Positions 14,827 to 25,747 of a DNA stretch of 64,000 bases are shown here, one piece after another (positions within the stretch are counted from its first letter, which is position 1; every line of letters begins with the position of its first letter). This stretch comes from Mrakia gelida. Lineage: Eukaryota > Basidiomycota > Tremellomycetes > Cystofilobasidiales > Mrakiaceae. The notes under the pieces are model-generated. The model was not told the DNA's origin, made no database searches, and was given only the letters and a program-made list of their open reading frames with translations. A program made the translations under genes and the position numbers. The stretch covers positions 868,001 through 932,000 of the forward strand of contig BRON01000018.1 in NCBI GenBank assembly GCA_024345305.1, given 5' to 3'.

Positions 14827-15432
14827 AGCAGATGTGATCGTTCTCGTTCGTTGTTCTTCCGTCGGTCGACGCCTCGTTGGTTTTGGTTTCACTTTGCTTT
14901 TGCTTTTGCTTTGGTTTCGGTCGGTTTCGGCTCTTTTTATCTTTCCTTGCTTATTTCGGTGCATGACCCTTTCTCGTTTACTTGAAGAGCTGTGGTCGTG
15001 CAAGAAGGGATCGAAGGTCGAGAGGAGAACGAGGCGACGCGACTTTCGAAGAACAAGGCGAGCGATGATGGAGCTGAGGCCGCGTGATCGAGGATAAGTA
15101 AGGAAAGCAGTACAGCTGATAGATAGAGGTGTCAAACCCGACGCTGAGTCCCTAGACTCGGTGAATAAAGAGGAAGAGGCTGGAGCAAAGACGACGAGCG
15201 AGGAGACGAGCAAAGTTGGAGGCGAAAAGCAGCAGCGCACGGATAAGAAGCGTCTGTTCGAAGTTACAACAGGATAACAGAAGTATGGAAGGACTCAGCG
15301 AGACGAGAAAAGTTCCGAGGTCGTGGCGGTCGAGCTGAACTGAGAGTCGCGACGCGTCAAGAGAAAGGACGAGTCAGCTTCCAGTTTGAGACGACGAGAA
15401 TAACGTAGGAGTAAGAAATCGGGACTGACCCC
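14827..15432. other. Convergent intergenic region LTV1 / F-box-like
   Basis: 606 bp between two gene 3' ends. T-rich runs with cttttgcttttgctttgg near 14895-14915 look like the LTV1 3' UTR. One GACGCGTC at 15351-15358. Open frames present on either strand here have no family features and are not called. Confidence 0.45.
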
Positions 15433-16491
15433 CTACTTGATCGGTTTCACTGGCTTGGACGGCGACAGCGTTCCGTCCTCCTCCACCCACTTCCACTCCT
15501 CCCACGTCCTCCTCTGGCCCTTCGCGTTCATCTCTCCCCAAAAATCAACCAACTTCTCCACCACCTTCGCCCTTAGTTCCGGAGCAGATCCCACCAGCTC
15601 GTACGGTCGACCAGGATGTTGTATCTCGGCGATGAAGGTTGTCGTACTCGAGTCAGGGGTGGCAAAGACGCGAACTCTCCTTGTCGACGACGATATCCAT
15701 CTCCACGCGGGGTTGTCCTCCTCTAGCTCAATCTGGAAAAGCCGATTTTTGATGCTGAACTTGAGGAGCTCTGCAAACTTCGCTTCACGATCCCTCTTGA
15801 GGTCTTCATGTCGTTGTTGAAACCAGTCCGGATCGGGATCCTCCAATCGACGTTGACGTTCCTCCTCAGCGAATCCTCCAGGTTCCCCTTCGTCCTCTGA
15901 GAGAGCGTCCCACTCTCGCTGCTCCTCCGCAACCGTGAAGTCGATAGCCAGGTGTTGGTAGCCCTCGTCCCCTCCTATCAATCGTCCAGCGTTGGACTCT
16001 CGAGTTTCGATCTCGTAGTCGTCGCCGATCCATTCGTCCGACACAGGGTCTCGTTGGAAGAAGGAGACGTTCTCGAGGTTGATGAACTTGGGGGAACCGA
16101 GAGGGATGAGGACGCGTTCGGGATCCTCTTCTTGGTCGAAGGACTCCATGACGAAGGGAAGGTTGATAGGGATTTGGGAAGTTCGACCGACATCGACCTT
16201 GAGCTCCTTGACGAGTTTGGCTCTGTCCTCTCCATCCTTTGGGTTGACGAAGAGGCCTTCCTCGGGATCGAAGAAGGTGAAGTAGTCGTGAGATCGAGCG
16301 ATGGTGATGGATCGGTAGAAAAAGGGGAGGGAGATGGATCGGAAGCCTTTGGAAACGAGGAGGAGGTGCGAAGTCGAGGGAGGAGGGGAGGGGGTGTGAT
16401 CTTTGGGAGTGGCAGGAGGGAGATCTGCTTCAAAGGCGTAGTATAGAATCCGTTCGATGGTTTCCAGAGGAAGTCTGAGCTTGGTTGACAT
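15433..16491 (-). CDS. F-box-like hypothetical protein
   Basis: A single uninterrupted 352-codon minus-strand frame, unusual here because nearly all neighbours are intron-rich. The N-terminus LPLETIERILYYAFEA followed by LLLVSKGFRSISLPFFYRSI has the spacing of a divergent F-box (Leu-Pro start, then a conserved Leu-Val-Ser-Lys/ Arg-Phe helix), so the protein may be an SCF substrate adaptor. That is inference from about 60 residues. The rest (DWFQQRHEDLKRDREAKF, RVRVFATPD, EKLVDFWGEMNAKGQRRTW) shows no repeat such as LRR or WD40. It shares a 610-bp upstream region with the divergent TPR-SET gene. Confidence 0.7.
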   Translation of the reverse strand: MSTKLRLPLETIERILYYAFEADLPPATPKDHTPSPPPSTSHLLLVSKGFRSISLPFFYRSITIARSHDYFTFFDPEEGLFVNPKDGEDRAKLVKELKVDVGRTSQIPINLPFVMESFDQEEDPERVLIPLGSPKFINLENVSFFQRDPVSDEWIGDDYEIETRESNAGRLIGGDEGYQHLAIDFTVAEEQREWDALSEDEGEPGGFAEEERQRRLEDPDPDWFQQRHEDLKRDREAKFAELLKFSIKNRLFQIELEEDNPAWRWISSSTRRVRVFATPDSSTTTFIAEIQHPGRPYELVGSAPELRAKVVEKLVDFWGEMNAKGQRRTWEEWKWVEEDGTLSPSKPVKPIK

Positions 16492-17101
16492 GTTGAGCGT
16501 TGGGAGGAAAATGGAGTTGGGAGGGAAAGAGGGGGAAGGAAGATGGTGGCGAGGTGAGCTTCGACATATTCAGCCCTCCCCTCCTTCTCTCATCTTCTAA
16601 CCGTCAACGTCTGTCTCTCTCGATCTCGGATGGATCGTAATCCAGTCCCTCGTACCTCAGTCCGAACCCTCACCCTGCCGTGACATCGAAATAAGCTGAT
16701 TTTCGAAGGCGTGAGGAGGCAAAGTAGACGAGGCGAGCTCGAGGCTCAGATGAGCTCGCCCTCCCTCCAATCTTCTCTCGATGGTACGACCTCTCCCCTT
16801 CTCGCTGTGGGCTCCTTGGGACTTTCCTCGAGCTCTCTTTATGACATTCATGCCGGTGCTGACTCTCATTGTTGTTGTTGTGTTTTGAGCAGGCTCGTCG
16901 TCAGGTCAAACACTCGACGTCCTCTCCTCCTCCTCCCTCCTCCTTCGGCTCATCTCCTTCCTTTCTTCTCGCCATCCCACCATATCCCCCAACCTGCGTC
17001 AACACATCTCTCTTCATCGTTCCTCGCTCTCTCAGCCGCTGTCGCGAATCCTCTGAGCCATCCAACTCCAGCTCCTCGGCCTCCTCCTCTCGACGTTCGA
17101 C
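16492..17101. promoter_or_regulatory. Divergent promoter with leader intron and possible uORF
   Basis: 610 bp between the F-box-like gene (-) and the TPR-SET gene (+). A well-formed plus-strand intron lies at 16784-16892: donor GTACGA, branch GCTGAC near 16858, T-rich tract, acceptor GAGCAG. It starts immediately after an ATG at 16781-16783. Spliced, that ATG opens a 71-codon upstream frame ending in TGA at 17103-17105, which overlaps the main start as ATGA. Whether the transcript starts upstream of 16781 is unknown. Confidence 0.4.
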
Positions 17102-19857
17102 ATGAGCTTCCCCTCCTCCCTCTCGTCCTTCCTCGCCAACGATCCTCGCTTCTCCCTCGCCAACAGCTCAAGACCACTCATCCAAAAAGCCAAGAAGGAG
17201 GCCTCGCTCGGTCCAGAACCTATCAGTCTCCTCTCTCGAGAGAAACTGGTTGAAGCAATGGAGAAGGAGAGGAAGTTAGCAGAGTTGGCGGAGAAGGAGA
17301 AGAAGGGTCCCAAGAAGGAGGTCAAGATGTTCTGGGAGGGAGAGAAGAATTTCTCTGTCGCGAAGATGGAAGATCTGAAGCGAGGTGAGCTGCTCAACAC
17401 TCTTGGGCCGAATCGAGGCTCGTGGGAGAAGCGAAGCTCACGTCGTTGACGTGCTCGTTCCTCCATCTTCTCCCCGCCAGTTCACATCTCCTCCCTGCAA
17501 ACTCGCGAAGTCCATCGAGGTCGCTACATCCTCGTTCGAACCATCACTCTTCCAGTCCCGACCTCTTCAGCATCCTTGGATCTCGGTGTCCTCGACCCCG
17601 ACGGAAACGCCGTTCGACTCTCCCTCTTCTACTTCCCAATCCTCCCTCCCTCCCTCGGCAGACCTCGCCTCGACTCTCTCGACGTCCTCTTCCCTCTAGG
17701 AACCATCCTCGCGATCAAGGAGCCCGCTGCTAGGATGCCTCTCGAGGGGAAGGTCCCTTACATCCGAGTCGATTCGCCCTCGGACGTCGTCTTCGTGGAC
17801 GGAGAGGCTGAACCTCTTCTCGACGGAGTTGTGTGGAAGGAGGAAGACGGAGATACGGTCTGGACTCAGATCGAAGAGCAGAAGTCCTTTGAAGAGTGGA
17901 AGGAGATTGGCAATGAGGTGAGCTCGGTTCTCAACAGTTTCAGTCTCGTCACGTACTCGTCAAATCTCACTGTTTCTCGTGTTCACGTTCTCAGGCCACC
18001 CGCACTCACCAGCCCCTCCGAGCCGAGAAGGCCTACTCGAAGGGAATTCAACACCATCCCAATCATCCCGACATCCATCTCCTCTACCTCAATCGAGCTG
18101 CCGTCAACCTCACCCTCGAACGCTTCAACTCAGCTCTCGCCGATTCAACCAAAGCCCTTTCCCTCCTCCTCGACAACTCCTCCCTCCCTCCCGACAAGCT
18201 CGAACCCCTCAGGGAGAAGGCTCATCATCGTCGCTCAACTGCTCTCTACTCCCTCCGTCGATGGTCGGACGCCGAGGATTAATTCGCTGAGATGATCCGA
18301 ACGTTCCCCAACTCGGAGGACGCGATCGCCACCAAAGCGAGTCTGCAAAGCTCGAAGGCTCGAATGGAGGAAGAGTCGACGGGAGACTACGACCTCGTCG
18401 CTCTCTACAACCAAGGGATTAAGACTCCGAAGTCGAGGATGGACGTTGCCGATTTCGTCGGACCAGTCGAGGTCGTCGCTTCCAAGGGAGTCGGAGGAGG
18501 TCGAGGACTCGTCGCGTCGAGGGACGTCAAGGCTGGAACGCTTCTTCTCGCGACGAAGGCGTTCGCGACCACTCGACCGGAGGAGCTTCCTAAGAAGGAG
18601 AGTCTCGTTTGGTACGACCACCTCAGCGAGCGAGTCGCAACGGCTTCGGAGGTGCACCTCAGACAAGGAATCGTCTATCGACTCTTCGACCAACCCGAAC
18701 TCCTCCCGTCCGTCCTCGACCTTCACGCCGGACCCAACTTCCCTCCACCACCCTCCACCTACAACCTCAACCCATCTCTCAACCCTCTGATTCCCTCCCC
18801 CCTCCAGTCTCCTTCCTCGTCCTCTCCCATCGATCTAGGTCGGATCGAGGCCGTCGAACGCGCAAACTCCTTCTCTCCCACATCCCTCCACTCAGCCACC
18901 TTCTCGAACGAGGATCGACTTCGCCAGCAACTCCAAGGAAACCTCGCTCGACCTATCGCACTCTTCCGAGCAACGGCTCTCATCAATCACTCCTGCCTTT
19001 ACAACGCGTTCTGGTTATGCGTTGGAGATCTCCAGTTCGTTCGAGCCGTCTGCGACATCAAGAAGGGCGAGGAGATCTTCCACAGCTACGCAGTCGATGG
19101 AACCTACGAGGATCGTCAAGTCGCTCTTCGGAAGCATCTCGGGCTGGGCGAGAGCTCGTGCTCGTGCGCTCAGTGCTCGGAGGACAGGCAGGACGGGTTG
19201 GAGAACCTCAGGACGCGAGATCGGATCACCTCGGAGACGTTCGGACACCCGTCGGGACTCAGCAGTAGGAGCTCCTCGTGGGTGATTAAGTCGAGGATTC
19301 AAGAACTCGAACGCGTCGTCAAAGCCCTTCGAGCGACGTACAGGACCGGTCGAGGAGTGTTCAAACCGGAACTCTTCCACGCGTTCCTTGGGATCGCCTT
19401 CGCTCATGGAACCCTCGCCGTCGTTCAGAAGTCGTCACAACCCTATGAGAAGGTCATCGAGAACCATCTCCTCGGTTTGGAGTCCGTTGGAGTCGTCGTC
19501 GTCGGTCGACCTCGATCCTCCTCCCATCTTCTTCCCTCTCCTTCCTCCTCCTCTTCTTCTTCCCTACCTTCCTCCTCCTCCTCCACTTCTCCCTCGTCCC
19601 TCCTTTCCTCTCGATCTCCCTCCTCCGCGAACCTCCCACTCCTCACAGCTCCTCGAGCTCACCACCACGAAGCCGTCCTCTCGGCTCTTCAAATCGCCGT
19701 CTCGAACCTGTGTCTTCATCGCTTGGGTCCGACTAGGGCTTGGATTCGAGCAGCGATCTGGATGGAGGATGTGGCGATTGGGGGAGGGAAGGAGCTGTTC
19801 AAGGAGAGGTACGGCGAGATGCTCGCGACGTTGATGCTGGAGAAGTTCGTTGATTGA
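17102..19857 (+). CDS. TPR-SET domain protein interrupted by in-frame TAA
   Basis: Fungal protein with an N-terminal helical region, a central TPR block and a C-terminal split SET lysine-methyltransferase domain of the SMYD/SET5 kind. Three exons: 17102-17384 (approximate end), 17482-17917 (approximate), then from 17995. Seen: LFPLGTILAIKEP, IRVDSPSDVVF, TPR residues KAYSKGIQHHPNHPDIHLLYLN and AAVNLTLERFNSALADSTKAL (given in parts), SET start DVADFVGPVEVVASKG, the NHSC motif (ALINHSCLYN) and post-SET Cys cluster CSCAQCSE. In the last exon the frame reads RRWSDAED, then TAA (18280-18282), then FAEMIRTFPNSEDA, all in one frame. The stop falls inside a TPR helix, where Glu or Gln would fit by a single base change. 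It could be a nonsense mutation, an assembly error or readthrough. No splice sites around it offer a plausible bypass. If the stop is real, only the SET half (ATG at 18292) or the TPR half is made. Confidence 0.75.
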
Positions 19858-20406
19858 TTGGGTCGAAACGAGCGGGATCAGATGAGTCTTTCCATTCTTT
19901 CTTCGGCGAGGGTCTGAAAGATACTAACAGCAACAAAGCCGTCGAAGTTGAAAAGCCGCTGAAGGACGAAGGTTGGGATCGAGACCGCGCGTCAAACCAT
20001 TCACCTGCACTCCCATTGAGGCCATGTTTGGGCGACTCGGAGCTCCCTTCTTCCTCCTCGTGTTCACTAGCTTCTTTCTAGTTCTAGCAGATGACAACGC
20101 CTCCTCTGCCGCTCTTTCCCTCGTCCAGCAGGACCGAAGACGAAGGCGAAGACGCGACGCGTCCGAGATCTGACCTCGTTTCGCGCAGCCGATCAGGAAC
20201 CGACTCCTCTCCTCGCCGCTCAGATTAAACCTTAGCTCCCCCTTCTCTCGGTTGACGAAACAAATGTCGAGCTCGTAGCTCTCTTCCTTCTTCCCATCAA
20301 CCACATCCTTCTTCGTCAAACTCATCGACTTCCCTCGTTCGTCGAACTTCAACTCTCAACCCTCTCATCTCCAACACCATCAACCACGTTATACACATCG
20401 CTGAGC
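19858..20406. other. Intergenic region TPR-SET / hypothetical
   Basis: 549 bp between genes on the same strand. One GACGCGTC palindrome at 20156-20163. The 5' half is mixed 3' UTR-like sequence, and the last 150 bp are CT-rich like other promoters. No gene supported. Confidence 0.4.
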
Positions 20407-21387
20407 ATGGTCTCCCTCAACAAGGTCATCAAGAAGGTCGCTGGACTCTTCTCTCACAAAACGACAGTTCGTCGCTCTTCCCGCTCCTTCTGTCTTTTTG
20501 CCTTCCTCCTTGCATCTTTCTAAACCTGGTCTGACTCGATGCTTCCTTTTTCTCACCTCAGAAAACGTTCATCCAAGTCTCCTCTACGCGAGAAGACCAC
20601 CAAACCTCATCCCAATCATCTCCCGTCCCGTCTTCCAACCCCTCCCTCATCTCCCTCACCTCCCTCGGATCACTCATCCAAATCGGTCCCGCTTCCTCCC
20701 CCACTTCCTTCCCCCAATTCACCTCATCTACCACCAAACCAATCTCTGGAGCTGCCCTCTTCTCTCTTGACCTCATCCCAACCCTCGTCGTTCCCGCCGG
20801 TTCAAACCTTCGCGACGACGTCCGACCCGTCGTTCCTGGACCTGAGATCACTCGACTTCGACGCTCGGCGCCAGAGTTTGGAGCGCCTCTGGGGATGGGG
20901 AAGGATGGAAGAATGAAGGGGTTGTCGGATCTAGGGGCGTGTCAGGAGGCTGGGAAGTACGCTGTGAAGGAGAAGAAGATGGAGTACCGAGGTGAGTTCA
21001 GCCGACGACGCGTCGCGCTTTGTTTTCGTTCGGGCTCTCTCTCTCGCCTCGTTCTTCTTTCGCTGACTTCTTCTTCTGACGTGCGCTCTACTTTCAGGCG
21101 GCCGACACTTCCCCTCCTCCCCTCCTTCCATCTCGACCTCCTCTTCCTCCTCCTCGCTCAGATCTACGACCTCCTCTCGACCCTCGACCGCGTCGTCCAC
21201 TAGCACTGCTCCTCCTCCCGAGCCTCAACCCATTTACCAAACTCCCACCTTCTGCACTTCGATCCCCATCATTCTCTCCCTCGAGACTCCGGAGCACTTC
21301 GATCTCCCAGTCACCAAGATCTACAACGTCGGCGAGGTCATCAAGTCTGTTCGAACGAGGAGGGACGGGGTGATCGTTTACTGCTAG
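20407..21387 (+). CDS. Hypothetical protein, 259 aa
   Basis: Not recognised. Three exons (20407-20466, 20562-20991, 21098-21387) join in phase to 259 aa. The first exon encodes a basic amphipathic start, MVSLNKVIKKVAGLFSHK. The middle carries a Ser/Pro-rich linker and then an ordered-looking segment (AALFSLDLIPTLVVPAGSNLRDDV, in parts) and a basic part ending KEKKMEYRG. After a Ser/Thr-rich linker the last 50 residues (YQTPTFCTSIPIILSLE, HFDLPVTKIYNVGEVIKSV) look like a small beta-rich module. Splice sites, including GACGCGTC inside the second intron (21007-21014), match neighbours, so the gene is probably real. Function unknown. Confidence 0.6.
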
Positions 21388-21660
21388 CTTTTTCTCCTCT
21401 TCTTCCTTTTTTTTTTTTGTTGGTTTCTGTTGTTCGCTGTACATATTTTATCTAGCTACGTTTCTCGTCGTCTTGCAATCTAATGGTCCTCTTTCGTACT
21501 CTACAGCGTCTCGCGATGCCAAACTCGTCCGTTCCGTCATCCAAACCCATGCAGAAGAAATCCAAACCCATGCAGAAGAAAAAAAGCGCAACAAAAAAAG
21601 AAGCAATGTGGTGATGATGTGGTTCTAAATGTCTTAATCAAAAAAAGAATAGACTAGACC
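21388..21660. other. Convergent 3' region
   Basis: 273 bp between converging genes. AT-rich for this window, with a T9-10 run near 21410. Near 21547-21580 an 18-base segment (atccaaacccatgcagaa) is directly repeated back-to-back. Likely both 3' UTRs. Confidence 0.45.
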
Positions 21661-24600
21661 CTATAACGAAGCGTTCGACTCCTCCCCGGCGCTGTCCTTC
21701 TTCGTCGCCCTCTCCACTCGTCCCTCCTTCCTCCCAAGCAGCACCAACCTCTCCTTCTCCTCGGGCCTCAACAACCCATCCTTCATCGCCTCCTCCTCCG
21801 CGAGCTTCTCCAGATCCTCCTGCTTGGCGTCCTCCTCCTGCTCGGCGGTAATGTCGTTCTTCTCTGCGACGTCCGAGGATTGGAGAGGGCTCACGTCCGG
21901 TTGGGCTGCTCGGAGGGCGAGTTGAGCGGCCATGAGGGTTCGGAAGCGGGAGTTTTCACGGGTTGCCTGTGAGGGAGAAAGAAGGGGGAGGTTTGAGGTG
22001 AGCGAAAAAAGGGAGAAGTGGGGGTGAGGCAGAGGGAGAAGAGAGAGGGACGAACAAGGTCCGAGTAAAGCCCTTCCTCTGTTACGCGACCCTTCTCGAG
22101 GACGAAGACTCGCTCAGCTCGAGCGATGGAGGAGAGACGATGAGCTACGAGGATGACGGTGATGGATCTCGACTGCAGGATGGTTGAGATGGCCTGGTTG
22201 ACTTGATGCTCGGCGCCAGAATCGAGAGCCGAGGTCGCCCTGGAGACACGAATGTCGACTTGGTCAGCTTTCGTTGGAGAAGAACGAGACGAGAGGGGAA
22301 GGGAGAGAGTCTACTCACTCATCGAGAAGAAGGATCGAAGGGTTTCGGACCAAAGCTCGAGCGATGGCAACTGAGCAAAGCGAAGAGTCGAGACGCGTCG
22401 AAGGGTCAGCTCACTCCTTCGTCCTCTCCCAAAACCAGTCTCGAGCACATCGCACTCACTCCTCTGCTTCTGTCCTCCACTCAAACTAGCCTTCCCCACC
22501 TCCGTATCCATCCCATCCGGCAGTCCCCAAATGAAATCACAGTTCGCCTGTCGAGCAGCGGTCTCGATCTCCTCCTCAGTCGCTCGAGGAGTTCCGTAGG
22601 TGATGTTGTCCCTGATCGTTCCGTTGAAGAGGGGAGGATCCTGAGGGACGATACCGAGCTTGTTACGCCAGGAGGTGGCGGTGAAGTTCCGGATGTCTGT
22701 AGAGAGAGGATGGGAAAGGGAGGTTAGTCGAAGTCGAGAGCGAGCGAAGGAGGAGGAGCGAAGGGGAGAGATGAAGAACGAACCTTCTCCGTCGAAGGTG
22801 ATGATACCAGAATCGGGATCGTAGTACCGAAGGAGAAGAGCGTGAACTGAACTCTTTCCGCTTCCACTCGGTCCACTGAGAACGGACGAAGCAAAAACGA
22901 AACGAACGAGAGTCAGCTGAACGATTGATTGCTCGCGTCTGTCTCGATCAAGTCGAAAAACTCACACGATGGCAACACTAGTTCCCTGCTTAATGGTGAA
23001 AGTGACGTCCTGAAGAACGGGAGCAGTCTTCCTGCTGGGGTAGGTGAAGCTGACTCCCTCGAGTGAGATGTCTCCGTTTCGCGTCTTCGAGAGCTCGGTT
23101 CCGTTGTCGGAGGGGATGAGGGACTTCCTGTCGAGAAGCTCGAAGACCCGAGATCCAGCTCCGACTCCCTTCATGACTGTTGGAAGTGAAGAAGAGATGA
23201 ATCGTCAGTAAAGGAAGCGAGGGGAAGGTCGGGTTGAAGAGCGAGACGCTTCGAAGACGAGAACGAGGAGGAACGAACGGCCAGTGAAGAACCCAGTCAA
23301 CCCGGAGACGGATCCACCGACGTATCTGTAGACGCGAGAGGCGAGCGAAGTCAGTTTCCGTTCGTGGATGAAAGAACAGAGGAAGGGACGAGGATTTACC
23401 CGGCGTAGATGAGCATACTCGTCAACGATCCAACGCTGATCTCGCTGATCGAAACGAGATGACCACCTGTCGAGCCAAGACGTAGCGTGTTAGCTCAAGC
23501 GCTCAAATGAGACCCTGGAAGACGAGGACTAACCGTATCCGAGCAAGCAAAGCATCGACAAGTTCCCGGTCAATCCAGTTCCTCCGAAGAAGATTCCCGA
23601 CGCGACGGCCTCCTTCTTAGCGAGTTGAAAGACAGCGTCGACCTTGGTGGAGAAGGCGGCGGCTTCCATCGGCCTGGAGAGGGAAAGGGAGAGAAGAGGG
23701 CTCGTCAGGTCGAGGCGACGCGGGAAGAGGAAAATCGAGGACGACGCGACGAACTGAGAGTTGAAGGCCGTGACGGTTCGGAAGGAGGAGAGCTTCTCTT
23801 GAGCGACCTGGATAAACGGATACGGAAGAGGCGAGGTTAGTTGAAGAACCGACGAAGAATCAGACAAACGAGAACGCTTCGCACCTTAGTCATGTCTCCG
23901 AGAGCCTCCTGCGTCTGCTTCGAGAGTTTCCGGAGGTATCGACCGTAGAAGACCTGTGGACGAAATGGAGCGAGAATCGTCAGCTCAGGCTTTGCTTCGA
24001 AGGGGAGTGACAGCAGAAGAGGGAGAACGAACAGCTCCAAGCGAGATGGGAGGAATGACCGCGAGCATCACGAGCGTGAGCTTCGTCGAGATGTAAAGCA
24101 TCGCGCCGACTGTTCCAGAGACGAGAAAGACGAAGTCAGCATCGTATGCTCTCGAACAGAGATTGTGAGAGGGGTGGGTACTGACTTCCGACGACACCCG
24201 AGAGGAGAGCTCTGGATAAGGAGAAAGCGAAAGGAAGGAAGGAGATGTGAGCTTCGACGTTTCTCGTTCGCCCCTTCTCCTTCATCCTCCGACTCGAGCA
24301 CTCCCGCAAAGAAGGCAAGGAACTCAAACTCACCTCAGCCCATCACTGAGGTTGTTCGTCACACTATCTCCAACGATACTCGTATCGCTCCCCAGTCGAC
24401 TGAGGATGTCTCCGGTTGTGGTGTCTCCGAACTCGACCTCCTGACGAAGTACGTTCTTGTAGCTCTCGTTCCTATAGGACCCACGAGGGACCGAAGCGAC
24501 GATGCGTCAGTCAAGCGTCTTGTCGAGTGTTCAAGCTCCGACAGGCAGCAGCAACGAAGAGACCAAGGGAGGGGAGGAGGGAACGAACCTGACTCGGGCA

Positions 24601-25672
24601 ATGATCCTCTGACCCGAGGTCTTCATAAGAATGGCTCTCATAGCGTTGGCAGCAGCTCCGATGGCGAAGGCGAAGCAGAGAATGGAAGCTGCCATAGGGA
24701 ACGTCATTCCCCAAAGGGTGTTCTGTTCGTTCGAACGAAGCAAAGGACCGAGGAAGGAGGAAAGCGAGAGGTCAGCTTCGACGTTCCTTCCTCCCTCCCT
24801 CCTTCTCTCCAGCTCGCCCACTCCCTTCCTTCCAACCCGTAGCCCCCCAGACCTCGAGAGCAGATATGAGAGACGCGACTCACCCCAGGATCGGTGTTCG
24901 AGAAGAAATCAATGAGCTTCCCGATCGTCATGGGCACACTCATGGAGACGAGGCTCGAGAGGATGAGAAGAGCGACAGCCCAGGCGATGGGTCTCCGTTC
25001 GGGTTTGGCGAGAGCGAGGAGTTTGACGATGGAGGAATCCGCATCTGCTGGTGGCCGAAGAGAGGCGGGAAGTTTGGCTAGGGTTCGGGCGAGGAAGCCT
25101 GTTTTGGGAGAAGAGGGAGGAGGAGGTGGTGTCGAGGCGAGGGAGGTTGAGCTTGAGCTTGAGGGAGATGGCGTCGTCTCTGGAGTTGAAGACGACGGTG
25201 TGGTAGACGGTGTCTCTGTGAGATGGGGTGGTGGTGGAGGTGTTGAAGAAGTGGGAGGTGAGGGTGATGACGGCTTTGAGCTTGGTCGGGGGAGGGAAGG
25301 GGAGGTGTGGAAGGGTCGGAGGAAAGGAGGAAGAGAGTTGAGGATCGGGGAAGTTGTTGTCCGTGAAGGGAGTGGTAGAGATGAGGGAGTAGAGGTAGAG
25401 AAGTGCCGTATCGAGGGTGTGTAGAGTGACGAAGCTGGGAAGAGGAGGTGCGAGAGAAAGGAGGGAAGGAGGGATGCGAGGTCAGCCTAAGGCGAATCGA
25501 CGAAGGAGCAGAGCGAAGAAGATTGAGCTCGTGCCAAGTGCTGGTATCGCTTCGAGGGGAATCTAGCTCTTGAAGGTACACCTTGCGGACTGCAAAAGGT
25601 CAAAGACCTGCTTTCCGAGTGATAGCAGTTCTTGCAGGACGCACGATCTCCTGTACAAGATCGTCGACGCAT
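21661..25672 (-). CDS. Mitochondrial half-size ABC transporter (MDL1/MDL2, ABCB10-like)
   Basis: Inner-membrane peptide/metabolite exporter of the ABCB half-transporter family. A presequence rich in Ser/Pro/Arg (SIRHFSTSTPSSLP, FHTSPSLPRP) leads to VKLLALAKPERRPIAWAVALL and six membrane helices spread over many short exons. It includes the family segments TDPG-NTLWG, GDILSRLGSDTSIVGDSVTNN and SFRTVTAFNSQ. The ATPase domain is complete: Walker A GPSGSGKSS (split by an intron after IV), Q-loop IVPQDPPLF, signature LSGGQKQR, Walker B ILLLDEATSALD and H-loop AHRLSS. The C-terminus is an acidic, Lys-rich tail of about 90 residues. Roughly fourteen introns. The start is uncertain: ATG at 25672 is the first that fits phase with the presequence exon, through an intron beginning AAG|GTGTAC. 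Exon boundaries upstream of 25440 are inferred. Confidence 0.88.
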
Positions 25673-25747
25673 CGTCCCATTCGAAGAGAGCTCCCTTCCC
25701 CGTCGAGCTCTCCTTCCTCCCAAAACACTCCTACAGCTCCCAACCTC

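Noticed and set aside
18292..19857. 521-codon frame as an independent SET gene
   Set aside because: The upstream TPR part continues in the same frame up to the TAA and belongs to the same protein family architecture. A separate promoter or start is not visible. Kept as one interrupted gene.
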